A stretch of 64,000 bases of DNA, taken from contig NC_079325.1 of the NCBI RefSeq assembly GCF_029931775.1, positions 58,078,286 through 58,142,285 of the forward strand, written 5' to 3'. Within the stretch, counting starts at the first letter, position 1. Each line of letters starts with the position of its first letter. This DNA comes from Euleptes europaea (lineage: Eukaryota; Chordata; Lepidosauria; Squamata; Sphaerodactylidae). Both the position numbers and the translations under genes were made by a program. Below are positions 1 through 11,400 of the stretch, piece after piece. The notes beneath the pieces were generated by a model. The model saw nothing but the letters and a program-made list of their open reading frames with translations. It was not told the DNA's origin and searched no databases.

Positions 1-232
1 GCTTGGCATAATACAAAACATCAGACAGATCCCAGGAAGTCTGGGCGGCTATCACACTTCCAAGGCCGCATCGGCCTGAGGGAGTACTGGCAGGAAGAAC
101 AGCGGGGGGGGGGAAGATACATGGGCCATCAGGCCTGGCGCCTGAGACCAGAAGGTGTGAACTGCTTTTACGAGTTCACTGATAACACAGCAGGTGATGG
201 AAAGCAGAGACACAAAGACAGAGACCCTCACA
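1..232 (-). mobile_element. Partial LTR of the young chromovirus family
   Basis: This stretch matches the LTRs at 18167-18607 and 23596-24034 throughout, apart from the length of a G-run near 105. It ends at the same terminal ctcaca. The next bases (ccttcattcc) are not element-internal sequence, so this is either a solo LTR or the 5' LTR of a minus-strand element lying off the left edge. The near identity to the other copies suggests recent activity. Confidence 0.85.
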
Positions 233-244
233 CCTTCATTCCCA

Positions 245-440
245 GGCATGTGCTGGGAATTTCCTGGAGATTGGGGGGTGGAACTGGGCAGGGCACTGTT
301 TGGGGAGGGAAAGGACCTCACCAGGTATAATGCCATGAAGCCCCACTCTCCAAAGCTTCCACTCTCCTCAAGAGAACTGATCTTTATAGTCTGGATAGGA
401 ACTGTTATTCTGGGAAATGACCAGGCCCCTCCTGGAGCAG
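245..440. repeat. hAT-type MITE A, internal fragment
   Basis: Decayed piece of the abundant ~205-bp MITE called A here. It keeps the family landmarks: aaatttcctggag-like start, 'tataatgccat', 'ctccaaagc' and 'gaactgatct'. Both terminal repeats are lost or unclear. Confidence 0.6.
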
Positions 441-683
441 ACAACCCTAAGCTCCCACAAGCCATGCAACGTGATCACGATCCACACTGGAACTGTGCGT
501 GCTTAGGAATTGAGTTCTGAGCACCAGAGCTGTAGGAGCCCACTTGGGGGGACAAGTCAGCCCAGGTCTGAATTTCCTGTTCTGGTGTACACATCCTAAA
601 AAGAGTAAAATGCTGAATCTTTGATAATATCTGATCATTTTTGTATGCAGAAAACAAGTCGTCCCCTACCTTTCTGTTTGACA

Positions 684-1125
684 TATGCGTGCATAAAGGG
701 CCGTCAAGTCACAGCCGACTCATGGTGACCCAGTAGGGTTTTCCAAGGCAAGAGACTAAGAGAGGTGGTTTGCCATTGCCTTCCTCTGCAGTGACCCTGG
801 GCTTTCTGGGTGGTCTCCCATCCATGTACTAACCAGGGCTGACCGTAGGGTTGCCAGCTCCAGGTTGGGAAATACCTGGAGATTTGCGGGGTGGGGAGGG
901 GGGAGCCTGAGAGCAGGGCTTAGAGAGGGGAGGGACTTAAATGCCATAGAGTCCAATTGCCAAAGCGGCCATTTTCTCCAGGGGAACTGATCTCTGTCGC
1001 CTGGAGATCAGTTGAAATAGCGGGAGATCTCCAGCCACCACCTGGAGGTTGGCAACCCTAGCAAACCTTGCTTAGCTTCTGAGATCTGATGAGGTCAGGC
1101 TAGCCTGGGCCATCCCTGTCAGGGC
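684..1125 (-). mobile_element. 5S-rRNA-derived SINE (5S-Sauria type), interrupted
   Basis: Read on the minus strand, the head (right part, 1061-1125) resembles 5S rRNA (tctgagatctgatgag as the complement of the A-box side). The left part has 'ggtctcccatcc' and ends in the 'gtcaagtcacagcc' tail typical of these SINEs. The copy is split by a complete MITE A at 846-1060, so the SINE is the older insertion. Confidence 0.8.
846..1060. mobile_element. hAT-type MITE A, complete copy inside a 5S SINE
   Basis: Starts TAGGGTTGCCA and ends TGGCAACCCTA, the inverted termini of the family. The flanking octamers gctgaccg and gcaaacct match at five of eight positions, compatible with a decayed 8-bp target duplication. 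It has no coding capacity. Confidence 0.75.
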
Positions 1126-1133
1126 ATAAACAG

Positions 1134-1215
1134 GATAAAATGGAGGAGAGGAGAAAGACGAGAACTTCATTGGGTCCCCATTTGGGAAGAAAGGCAGGGC
1201 ATAAATGAAGGGTGG
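1134..1215 (+). mobile_element. tRNA-SINE 3' end (Sauria-like)
   Basis: The stretch 'attgggtccccatttgggaagaaaggcagggcataaatgaa' is the common 3' end of Sauria-type SINEs; the same tail closes the longer copy near 49400. The tRNA-like head is missing. Confidence 0.5.
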
Positions 1216-1466
1216 GGGGGAACATAACTGTAAGAGCTGAAAATAAACCAAACACTCCTGCCTGGAAGAGCCTGGCATTCCTCTTCTGACCAGCAGGCAT
1301 AAGAGCACAGGAAGCAAGAAGCTGCCTGGCTGGTTTAGGGTTGCCAGACTCCACGTGATGGCTGGAAATCTCCCAGAATTACAACTGATCTCCAGCCTAC
1401 GGATTCCTCTGGAGAAAATGGCTACTCCGGAGAGGTGGACTCTATAGCATTATACCCTGCTGAGGT

Positions 1467-2197
1467 TAGAGTTACCATACCCTTGCTGGGGGAAGGGGAT
1501 TTCCTGCTTTCGGCCCCTCCCCCAGTGCCTTTCAGCTGGCCGGCCGGGGTCTTACCAGCTGGCCGGCCGGGGTCATGTCATCAGTGACATATCAACATCA
1601 CTTCCAGGGCTCACTTGAAGTGATGTCATCATGTTAATGACGGCATGGGGACTCTGGTATTTAGGCAAAAACTCTATGGTGAAACCGGCTTCCGCTATAG
1701 AGTTCTTCACACAACACATAGTTAAATTGTGGAACTCCCTGCCCCAGGATATGGTGACAGCTGCCAACTTGGAAGGCTTTAAGAGGAGATGTTCATGGAG
1801 GATAGGTCTATCCATGGCTACTGGTCAAAATGAATACCAGTCATGATGCATATCTGTTCAGGATCAGAGGAGCAGGCCTATTATATTAGGTGCTTTGGAA
1901 CACAGGCAGGACAATGTTGCTGCAGTCGTTTGGGGGCTTCCTAGAGGCACCTGGTTGGCCCCTGTGTGAACAGACTGCTGGACTTGATGGGCCTGGGTCT
2001 GATCCAGCATGGCTTTTCCTATGTTCTTAGTTTTCGCCCAAATACCAGAGCGTCCCCATGTCATCGGCAACATGATGACATAACATCCAGCACTTGTTGG
2101 AAGTGACGTCGACATGTCACTGGCGACGTGGGGGCTAGGCCTCAGTTTGTTCCCCACCTCCTCCCCTGCTGGTTGCCAGGGGTACCTGGCAACCTTA
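1467..2197. mobile_element. Palindromic hAT-type MITE B, itself carrying a CR1 piece
   Basis: Ends are TAGAGTTACCA and, as complement, TAAGGTTGCCA. The flanking octamers gctgaggt (1459-1466) and gctgaggc (2198-2205) form an 8-bp target duplication with one mismatch, as for hAT elements. Two long inverted arms share 'gtatttaggcaaaaact' and, outward, 'tgatgtcatcatgtt' and 'cacttcc' blocks. The right arm is interrupted by CR1 sequence at 1704-2029. Confidence 0.75.
1704..2029 (+). mobile_element. CR1-like LINE 3' fragment
   Basis: It encodes the end of a LINE ORF2 (VKLWNSLPQDMVTAANLEGFK), followed by a CR1-style 3' UTR with 'gactgctggacttgatggg' and a 'cctatgttctta' end. It is 5' truncated, as is usual for CR1, and sits inside the right arm of MITE B. 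Confidence 0.75.
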
Positions 2198-2674
2198 GCT
2201 GAGGCCCCTCCCCAAACCCCTCCACCTCAAATCTCCAGAAATTTCCCAACCCAGATCTGGCAACCTCAGGTGCCAGAGACACTTGGGGGACAGCCACAGC
2301 AGGACTTGCATGAGGGAGCCCGCCACGGGGCATTTGATGCCAGGGAGGCCTCTCGGCTCTCAGCAGCTCAAGCCTTGGGCTGGCCCTGTGTGCTTTTTAA
2401 GTAGTGTGGATTTAATATTAATCACTATTCAGGAAGAAGGCTTTCTACGTAAAAACCCATTCTTGCTGGCAGAGATAGATGGAAGTTTCCTTTTCAGAAG
2501 GCACATGCTATACATAACGATTTATTTTGACACTTAAGTATAATAGCTGTAACAGAAGATGAATGATTTGTTATTTACCAAAATTAACTACCTCAGCTTT
2601 TAGAGGAAGCACTGGGCTTTCTATTGGTGCACTCGGGTGGGCAATCGGGGCCCTGGTGCTCAATCCCCTGGATC

Positions 2675-3414
2675 TATAGGAGGTGGCTGGAGATCTCCTG
2701 CGATTACAACTGATCTCCAGTAGTCAGAGATCAGCTCACCTGGAGGAAATGGCCGCTTTGGAAGGTGAACTCTATGGCATTATACCCCATTGAAGTCCCT
2801 CAATGTGAGCACTTGTCCCGTGATAATCCCATAAACACACATCCACAGACGAGTAGTCCAAAAGAGAGTTGATTTATTGGAAGATCTACAGGTTTACAGC
2901 AGCTAAGAGTCAAGTTGGCACTAATGAAAACTAGAAGCATGGTGCGGGGCCTATATCAGAAAGCATAGAACAATTCAGGATGCCATGGCAAACCCCCTCC
3001 CACTGCCTCTGGCTGGAGCCCTGGAGGGTTCGCCTGGACGCTCGTTTTCTTCGTTGGGAACACCGGATGAGCCCCCAACGACCCTGACCTGTTGCAGGAC
3101 GTTTTGGAAGAGACGCTGTGCGTCTAGAAGCTAGAAGCATGGTGCAGGGCCTATATCAGAAAGCATAGAACAATTCAGGATGCCATGGCAACCCCCCTCC
3201 CACTGAGGTTAGATTCCCACAGAGTCCTGAGTCACAACAAATACTTGGCAGTAGAGCTGACCTTGGCCAGCACCTGGAGAAAGCACAACATCCTCTGTCA
3301 GACCATGCCTGGCAGTTTCTGTACACTGCCCAGGCTGGGCCTGACATTCCCCTCCTAATCCCACCCTCCTCAGGCTCCACCCCCAAATTTCCTAACCCAG
3401 AGCTGGCAACCCTA
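2675..3414. mobile_element. hAT-type MITE A, interrupted by an LTR
   Basis: The left part runs from 'ggtggctggagatctcc' to 'ccccattgaagtccctc' near 2800. The right part resumes near 3347 with 'cctcctcaggctccaccccc' and ends 'ctggcaaccctac'. The missing middle is replaced by the LTR at 2804-3346. Confidence 0.65.
2804..3346 (-). mobile_element. Solo-LTR-like fossil with internal repeat
   Basis: Starts TGTGAG and ends CTGACA. It is homologous to the solo LTR at 6299-6641 ('gataatcccataaac', 'gagttgatttattgg', 'gaccttggccagcacctgg'). The complement of 'tttatt' supplies a poly(A) signal, giving minus orientation. It is ~200 bp longer than its sister because a ~78-bp block at 2931-3008 recurs at 3131-3208. 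Family unknown; old; no internal region present. Confidence 0.65.
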
Positions 3415-3689
3415 CTTCAAAGGCATGGCAGACACCAGAGGAAGTGCCTGCGGACGCCATATTGGGGATGCCTGATTTTAAATAATCTGCACAGAAGCCT
3501 CTGAAGAATGATTGATTGAAACTCATTTACAAAACTTTTATTTCTACACAAATACTTTGTCGCCTTACAATACGCATTATTTACTTAATTAATTAAATTT
3601 CTACCCCACCCTCTCCAGCAAAAGCCGGGCTCTGAGCGGCTCACACAACAATTAGTGATCCTTACTGCATGATGCAATATCTTTGAGCT

Positions 3690-3965
3690 ATAAAACAGAG
3701 TTATGCTTACCTGGAACTGTTGTTCACCTTTGGTCTTCTGTGCAGACACACGTTGGGACTGGCCCTGCTCACAGGCCTGCCGCCAGATGGAAATTTCTAG
3801 CTTTTAGTATACAGAGGGGGTGCCCCTCCCCTATGGAGCGAGCGGGGCGGCTTCCCACCTAAACTGTCACATGCTCTGCAGAAGCGCGCCAACTTCCCCT
3901 CCGTTCCTGCGTGTCCCTGCAAGCCCTCGGTAAGTCTGAGATAACAGTAAGGCCATTTATGCAGG
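3690..3965 (-). mobile_element. DIRS-like element, non-coding fragment
   Basis: 'cttacctggaactgttgttc' resembles a motif that recurs in reptile DIRS-like elements. The block 'gatggaaatttctagctttt' followed by 'agtatacagaggg' recurs in reverse complement at 6890-6930. Fossil fragment. Confidence 0.5.
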
Positions 3966-5384
3966 GTCAATTTTGATGCTTGTTCAAAGCTCTTTTTAAA
4001 ATGCAACTTTAAAAATGCCTATTCACGGTCCCGACGCAAAAGGAGAAATTCCACCCACCACCCACTCGCCTGCTCCTTCGTTCGTTTGCATAGCCATTAG
4101 CATATGCATAGCTAACGCGCTGCTGTTGTTTTGCATGGTTCCCTCTGGTTATTCTTCGCAGCGGTGGTGGAGCAAACACAAAAGGTCGCGTTAAGTGTGC
4201 TCTTTTGTAATGTGAAGCAGATATGCACCGGTTTTGCAGTCCCTTCTGGAATGACGGTTCAGCGTGCAAAATTCAAAAAAATCTGTGGGTCAATTCAGCC
4301 TGGAATGAGCAGCTAATTACCATGCAAAAATGGCCTAAGAGAGCTCACAGCAGGACAGGAGGGAGGGAAGACCTCGATGAACAACAGTTACAGGCAACTG
4401 CAACGCTGTTTTCATCTTCAGTCTTTGGTGCAACCCCGCAATAGGATTTCAGCAGGCTACTTACCAAAAAGGTGGTGGGTGGCGATCTTACCAGAACAGC
4501 AACGGGAGGACTGTCTTGGCCCACATCAGCATCTGATCTTGACTGCAGGGCCAGCGTTTGTGGGGCAAGCTTCCCCCAGGGCCATCAACCTGGACTCAGC
4601 CCCAGCCTGGCTCCACAGAGAAGGCAGCAGGAGCCCAAGCACCCCTGGGCCTGCCGTCACCATTGCCGTGGAGTCCCCCCGTCCCCCCGCATGCTGACCA
4701 ACAGCTGATTGGAAGAAAGGGGGAGCAGGCAGAAAAGGCTGACAGACGGCCCAGACCCCCCACACACATACACACCCCGAGCCTGGCACCAAAGGGCCAA
4801 TGTCCCTGTGCGCTCAACACTTACCTAGTGTGGAAGCAGCCCCATGGTCCTCCGCCAGCCCAAGGAGCAGCAGGCCCCAGACCTCCCCACTGCGCCCAGC
4901 ACACGCCGAGCCTGGCTCCCAACCTCCTGCAGCCAGGAGAGTCACAGGCTGCTGGGAGGGGAGTCCAGCTGGCATCAGTGTGCCCAATCAGGAGCCGAGG
5001 GTCTGCACCTGATGGGGGGGCTGGAGACGCCTATGCAAGAGTAACCCCAGGGACTGAGGGAAGTGCCCGACCCCGTTCAAGAGAACGGCAAAAGGTAATT
5101 GACACAGGTGAAGGGGCAGGGACGGGAGGAAGGTGGGGAGGTGGAGCTGGGGGAGAGAATAAAAAGACAGAAAGCTGGCCCAGGGAGGAGGTGGGCAAAC
5201 AGCCTGCGGCAGAGAGACGGAAAGGCTGAGGGGTCCAGGGCAGAGAGGATCCGAGGAGGCTCAGTTCCAAGAGTCTATTCTGTGGCTGGCTCAGATAGGC
5301 AGTGAAAGGGCAGGCTGAGCGGAAGGGGGCGGCTGGCACAAGGAGGGCGCGGCATGGCTCTGCATAGTGCATAGAAGAATGGCT
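3966..5384. other. No recognised gene
   Basis: GC-rich, with open frames up to 223 codons (4558-5229) that show low-complexity proline, arginine and glycine composition and no family motif. Nothing here is supported as coding, and no clear repeat edges were seen. Confidence 0.4.
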
Positions 5385-6050
5385 TCACGAGGGGGTCCTC
5401 AGCCTACCAGGTTGCAGCCTTACAGATCTCAGCCAAAGGAACCCTACGGTGAAAAGTGGCAGAAGACCAGTGTGCCCCAGCCGAATGAGCCTTTGGGGGC
5501 AACATTTACCTGCAGCTTATAAGAGGAGTTAATAACTGAAACCCCCCACCTGGCAATCATCTGAGATGAATCTGCTTTTCCCTTATTGGGTCCAGAATAA
5601 CAAATAAGGAGGGATTTATCAACCCTGAATGTCTTGGTCCTATTAATATAGTATAAGAGGGCTCTCCTTATATCTAATTAATGTAAATCCTTTTCTGCAT
5701 CTGACTAGTCCAGGTGGCTCCCCAAGGGGTGCCCCCTTTCTTGGACAGAATGGTCCAATTTTATTCCAAATGGTTAAAGATCTGTTCCGACGGTTGGTGC
5801 TTTGTATTATCCGGGAGGGCTATCGTGATGAGTCTAGGGAAGTTCCCTCATGTTTGCCCCCATCTTCTGCTCACGATAACCCCTTCCCCGAGCTGATTTT
5901 AAGCTGCAGTACCTACTTCAAAAAGGAGCAGTGCAGCAAGTTGTTCCTGGTTTCCCTCGTTGTGGTTTTTATTCAGGGGTGTTTGTAGTAGATGAGAAGA
6001 ATGGCGGTCACAAGCCCATTCTCAACCTTAGAGAGTTAAATAAATAGTCA
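5385..6050. mobile_element. DIRS-like retrotransposon fragments, head to head
   Basis: The minus strand of 5390-5690 encodes tyrosine-recombinase-like segments (GPNKGK, then AEICKAATW, the usual DIRS recombinase C-terminal signature). The plus strand of 5700-6045 encodes the start of a DIRS-type reverse transcriptase domain (short matches such as FLDRMVQF and a V-F-V-V block). The two pieces point in opposite directions, unlike a native element. It is a broken, old fossil with several breaks. Confidence 0.6.
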
Positions 6051-6182
6051 CACAAAAGTGAAGACAAGTGATTGAAGAAAGATGCTTCCAATCTCTAACA
6101 ATGAAGAACCCACTAGAAGAATATCCACTCACAGCAGTGGCAGAGAAGGAACTGAGGGGAAGGGGTCGCATCTCTTCGGAGA

Positions 6183-6835
6183 TAGCGTTGCCAAGTCTTC
6201 CTCGGCTCCGGCAGGAGGTTTTTGGGGCAGAGATGAGGTAGGGATCATGCGCACACAAACAACACAATTGTGTCACTTCCAGTTTACACCTGGAAGCGTG
6301 TCAGCTCTAGTCCCATGATAATCCCATAAACAGACATCCGTAGACAAGTAGTCCAAAAGAGAGTTGATTTATTGGAAAATCCACAGGTTTAACAGAAGCA
6401 AAGAGTCAAATGGACACTAATGAAAACTATAAGCACGATACAGGGCATATATGAAAGAGCATAGGGCAAATCAGGGTAGATCTGGATGCCATGGCAACCC
6501 CCCTCCCAGGAGCTGTCAAGGAGGTAGGATTCTACCGGCATTCCTACAGTCCAGTCAAAACACGTTGTTTGCACGGCTAGAGCTGGCCTTGGCCAGCACC
6601 TGGAGAAACCACAACATCCTTTTCTCAGGCCATGCCTGACAAAGCGCCACATCGCAACGGGCCTTTGACCACTCGAACTCCCAGTTTGAGTGGTAAAAGG
6701 CCTGTTGCGATGCGGCGCTTCCGAGTGTAAACTGGAAGTGATGCAATTGTGATGGTGTGGCCGTGTGTGCATGTGATCTCCACTTCTGTGGGGCACTGGC
6801 AATTGCCCGCCAATCTAAGCGACCTGGCAACCCTG
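6183..6835. mobile_element. Palindromic MITE B', interrupted by a solo LTR
   Basis: The termini TAGCGTTGCCA and (complement) TCAGGGTTGCCA resemble MITE B. Outer arms share 'cacaattg' plus 'cacttccagtttacac'. The core 6642-6720 is a near-perfect hairpin with ~33-bp arms around 'aactcccagttt'. The left arm is interrupted at 6299-6641. Confidence 0.65.
6299..6641 (-). mobile_element. Solo LTR with target duplication AAGCG
   Basis: TGTCAG...CTGACA termini, flanked by aagcg at 6294-6298 and 6642-6646, a perfect 5-bp target duplication. The complement of 'tttatt' near 6370 gives a minus-strand poly(A) signal. No internal region remains, so this is a solo LTR left by recombination. Sister of 2804-3346. 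Confidence 0.8.
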
Positions 6836-7105
6836 ATGGTTTAGGTGGGAGGCCATCCCACTCACGCCAGAAGGGAGGGGTGCCGCCTCTGTATACTAAA
6901 AGCTAGACATTTCCATCCAGTGGCAGGCTTGTGCACAGGCGCAGTCCCAGTCCCAATGTGGGGCTGCACTGAAGACCAAAGATGAACATCATTCTCTGAC
7001 ATTTTGTGGTTGGCTCTGCCTCTTTTGGCAGCCATTTTGCAGCCCACCACCCTGTGCCAGGATTGAAAAGGTATCTGCAAGCTGCAAAAGGCTCTGCTTA
7101 GGGTG

Positions 7106-7305
7106 TAAGGTTGCCAACTCTGGTTTGAGAAATTCCTGAGATTTGGGGGCAGAGTGGAATTTGGAGAGGGAGGGAGCTTGGTTGGTATATGATTCCATAG
7201 ACTCCATCCTCTGAAGCTGCTGTTTCCTCTGGGGAACTGATCTCTGTAGTCTGGAGATCAGTTATAGTTTCAGGAGACCCCCATGCCCCGCCTGGAAGGT
7301 GGTGA
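7106..7305. mobile_element. hAT-type MITE A copy
   Basis: Begins TAAGGTTGCCAACTC and keeps 'ggggaactgatctctgtag' and 'ctggagatcagtta'. The right terminus is decayed ('ggaaggtggtgac'). Confidence 0.65.
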
Positions 7306-7309
7306 CTGT

Positions 7310-8480
7310 ATTAGGATGGCAAAATGAGGAGGGCACTGATGCCCCACAAGAGCTTGGTTTGCTCCCAGCTGTCAATGGTAGAGGAGGCAACTGGCGTCTC
7401 TTTCTGGTCCCACACCATTGCCATCTGAGTCCAAGCCAGACTCCTGTGGGAACATGGCTGGTGGGGGTACAGGCCCAGGAGGTGAAGGGTGTGCTTTGCT
7501 TCAGGTGACAAAATACCTTGAACCCACCGCCCCGAACTCCCTTGTCATCCTGTACTACTATTGTATGCAGCGAAGGGACTGTATGAGGCTGAGTAAATAG
7601 AACTTGTCTACCGAGCAAGTCTGTGGTGGTTGAAGGGAGCCTGGAATGGGGACTCCCCATCTTGCCCCTTCACCACGATGCTACACTCTCAGCCTTGTCC
7701 AGAAGTCAACTGTAGCTCCAAAACCAGGCAGAAATTCTCATCCGGTTTTTGAAAGTGTGTGCTCTTTTGTGGACCATTTGGCGTTTGCAATGGACCAAAA
7801 GGGAAACAAATCTTCATTAGAGGGGAAAGTTACCTGCCCTGCAGGCCGCAAAACAAACCTTGAAAGCCACAAGATAATATCAGGCCAAACCCAAATTGCT
7901 CTCTCCCCAGTACTTGTGGGAAAGGGCTGCCCCCTCCACTTGGATGCCCTTTCGCCTTCTGGGTTCCGATTCTGACATACTAGAAGCCCATCAGCAGAAA
8001 ACGATGTCTGCCCCGCAATTACTGCTGGCATTGATTCTGTCAGGCAGGCAGTGAATGCCAAGAACAACAAAGGGGAACCTTAAACAAACTGCCGTCCATT
8101 TCTCAAATTTCAGCTGGAACGAAGCCCACCCTCCCACCCCCATCCATTGCACAGGTTTTTGCTGTTTGTATTTGTGATATGTCTGGAAAAGTCTGAGCTT
8201 TATCGCCACTTGCAAAGGAAGAGAGGGGAAGCGGAGAGGGAGGAAAGTCAGAGTTGAAAAAAACGGTTTCATGAAGGAAATGTCAAACTGTCTCCAGAAA
8301 AATCCAGTCCAATATTCTAACAAAGAAAAAAACAGGTGCTACTTGAAAAACACACGGGTATTTTGGCTCCTGTAGATCAGCTGGGTAAGGGTGGGGCTGG
8401 GGCTTTGAGGCCTCTCAATCGGCATCATAGCCTCTGGCTGCGCAGTTGGGCATCGCCCCGGACTGAGGCTTCGTTCCCCC
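7310..8480. other. No recognised gene
   Basis: Open frames of 60-132 codons on both strands lack recognisable motifs or convincing splice context. No repeat of the families used elsewhere was identified. Confidence 0.4.
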
Positions 8481-8483
8481 AGT

Positions 8484-11400
8484 CTATGCTCCTCTTCCCG
8501 GGAGACGGGATTTCCCCAAACCTCTGCTTGGGCGTTCTCTGACCCACTCTCTCTCCCTCGCTGCCAGGACACCATCGAAGATGGGCCAGTCTGGAAGCTG
8601 GCGCCAAAGCTGGCCGATGTGGCGCCTGAGTACTCGGCCCTCCGGAATCACTACCCGGTAGGACACAGGGCCGGTCACATCCCGTACGGTTGTGGGAACC
8701 CAGGCCGGGCCCGGGCCATAGTTCCGGGCGTAAACAGTGTCCCCCATAGCTACCACTCTGGGTGCGGTTGTGTCGACCCTCACAGGGTGACGCTCTGATG
8801 TAAGGTCTGGGTGGATGCGATCGAGAAGAGACTTCAGTCGGCGCCCCATCAGCAGCTCCACGGGGCTCTTTCCCATGGTGGTGCATGGTGTGATGCGCTG
8901 GAACAGCAGGTAGTCTGCCAGCCTCATATCCCAGTCCCCGTGGATTAGGCATCCCAATGCTTCTTTGGTAGATCTCACCATCCGTTCCGCTTGTCCGTTG
9001 GTGGCCGGGTGGAACGGGGCTGAGGTGACATGACGGATCAGGTTAGCCTGCAGGAACTCCCGGAATTCCGCGGAGGCGAACTGTGCTCCATTATCGGAAA
9101 TGAGCGTGTCTGGCAGCCCATGAGTGGTAAAGACCCGCCGCAGCAACTTTACGACGACTCGTGACATCATGGAGTTTACTGTCAACACCTCTAACCATTT
9201 AAAGTATGAGTCCACGACAATTAAAAAAACCTTGCCCTGGAATGGACCGGCAAAGTCTATGTGGACTCGCGACCATGGTGTATGTGTGGACTTCCAGTGG
9301 TGTACTGGCGCCTGGGGCATTTCCGGCTGTGATTCTTGACACAGGTTGCAGCGGTGGACCCACTCCTCAATAGCAGCGTCTATCCCGGGCCACCAAACAT
9401 AGCTGTGTGCCACAGCTTTCATACAGACCATGCCCGGGTGGCACATATGTAGAGCCTCCATCACTTTGTGATGTAGTTTGGCGGGGACAACAACACGGTT
9501 ACCCCAGAGCAGGCAGCCTTTATGTACGGACAGTTCATGCTGCCTTGAAGCATAAGGGGTAAACTCAGCTGGCGGCTGCTCCGCCGGCCACCCCTCCACA
9601 CCCAGTTGAGGACCTGTGCGATAGTGCGATCCCTGGAGGACTGCGCAGCTATGTCGGAGGATTGCAGTGGCGGTTCCGGGAGGGCCTCAAGCAGTAATGT
9701 GTCGTGGGCTGGAGCTGGGTCAGGGTCATCGGCGACGATGGGTAGACGGCTGAGGCCATCGGCATGGCCAATAGAACGGCCTGGCCAGTGAACAAGGTCG
9801 AACGAATACGCATTTAGGAACATCAACCATCGCAGTACCCACGGAGAAAGGATTTGTAGCGTCTGAAGGTGGGGAGCAAACAGGCCAAGCAATGGTTTGT
9901 GGTCGGTGATGATCATGAAGTGTCGGCCATATACAAAATCATGAAACTTTTTACTGCCGCCACGATGGCCAATGCCTCTTTATCAATCTGTGCATAATTT
10001 CTCTCCACCGGAGACAACATGCGCGAATAGAACACTATCGGGGTGTCCCTGCCTGATGGTAAGCAGTGGTTGAGGACTACCCCGACGCCATACGGGGAAG
10101 CATCGCACTTCAGTAGAGCAGGTAAATGTTCGTTGAAATGGACAAGGAGGCTGGATGACGAGAGCAGGAGTTTGGCGGCAACGAACGTGCGCTGTTGTGC
10201 GACCCCGACCACGGGGTCGCTTTGTCCAGGAGTCGGTGGAGCGGCTCTGCTGCCGAAGCCTTATGTGGCAGGAAGGCATGATAGAAATTAAGGAGGCCAA
10301 GAAATGCTTGAAGTTCGGGTTTGGAGGTGGGGGCTGGGGCGACATGGATGGCTTGTACCTTGGCGGGGGTTGGGTGAATGCCGTCAGCATCAATGAGGTA
10401 GCCGAGGAAATCGACTTGAGGGATGCCCAGCTGACACTTCTCCTGTTTAACTGTAAGGCCAGCAGACCTAAACCGGGCCAGGACCTGCCAAACTCGGCAG
10501 AGCAGCTCCAACTCCGACACAGCCGCTATTAACACGTCATCAAAATACAGCACCACCCCCGGCAGACCTTTCAGGAGATCTTCCATTAAATTTTGGAAAA
10601 TTCCCGGGGCTGTGCAAACCCCGAATTGCAGACGAGTGACGCAGAATGCGCCCCGGTGCGTCACAATAGTTTGCGCCTCAGCCGACTCACTGTCAACTGG
10701 CAGTTGTTGGTACACCTGTGCCAGATCGAGTTTCGCGAAGACTCTGCCGCCTGTGAGGGACGCCAGCAGATGGCTCACAACCGGAACCGGGTAAGAGTGC
10801 TGCTGCAGAGCCCGGTTGATAGTGCATTTATAATCGGCACAGATTCGGACACCATTGAGAGCATTGACCCAGAGTCGACCTCCATTTCGCATGGGGACCC
10901 GTTAATGTTGACGGTAATACGGACCTTGCTTACGGAGTGTAGTTCCGTTGCAGTTTGACCCAGGGAATAGGACTGTGATGGGGTCAATCAGGGGGTAGCA
11001 GAGATAGTGGTTCCTGCAACAATCGAGTGAACCGGGTGTGTGTCGGTATCGTGCCTCCCAGCTGTGTTAGGGTTGCCACCTCCCTTTCGCCTGGCGGAAC
11101 GGCAAACCCGAGCGATGTGGCTGATCTTCCCACAACCCCTGCATTTGGCGTCTCTAAATCGACAGGACTGACGGTCATGGGGTCACCACAGCTTGCGCAC
11201 TGTCGGCCGGTGGTGACTCGTGGTCTTGTTCGCTTGTTGGCCCTTCGAGCATCTTCCGTGCCCATTCTGTGAGAGTCTTCATCCCCTTCGATATCGCTGT
11301 CATTTTTGTAGCGAACCTGGGTTGTGTCTCTGGTGGACCCCGTGCCGTACGTCGCTCCCTTGAGGTCCAATGCACTGGAAACCCTGGCAGCTGCTTCGGC

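Larger units (their letters stand above)
1336..2268. mobile_element. hAT-type MITE A, interrupted by MITE B
   Basis: The left part (1336-1466) begins TAGGGTTGCCAGAC and runs to 'taccctgctgagg'. The right part resumes at 2206 with 'ccctccccaaaccc' and ends near 'ctggcaacct' at 2268. Together they give the expected MITE A order around a clean insertion of another element at 1467-2197. Confidence 0.75.
6080..6985 (+). mobile_element. DIRS-like non-coding fragment, interrupted by MITE B'
   Basis: Left (6140-6182, 'ggaactgaggggaag') and right (6836-6985, 'tttaggtgggagg', 'ctaaaagctagacatttcc') pieces match, as reverse complement, the continuous fragment at 3780-3960. They therefore bracket an insertion at 6183-6835. 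Confidence 0.5.
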
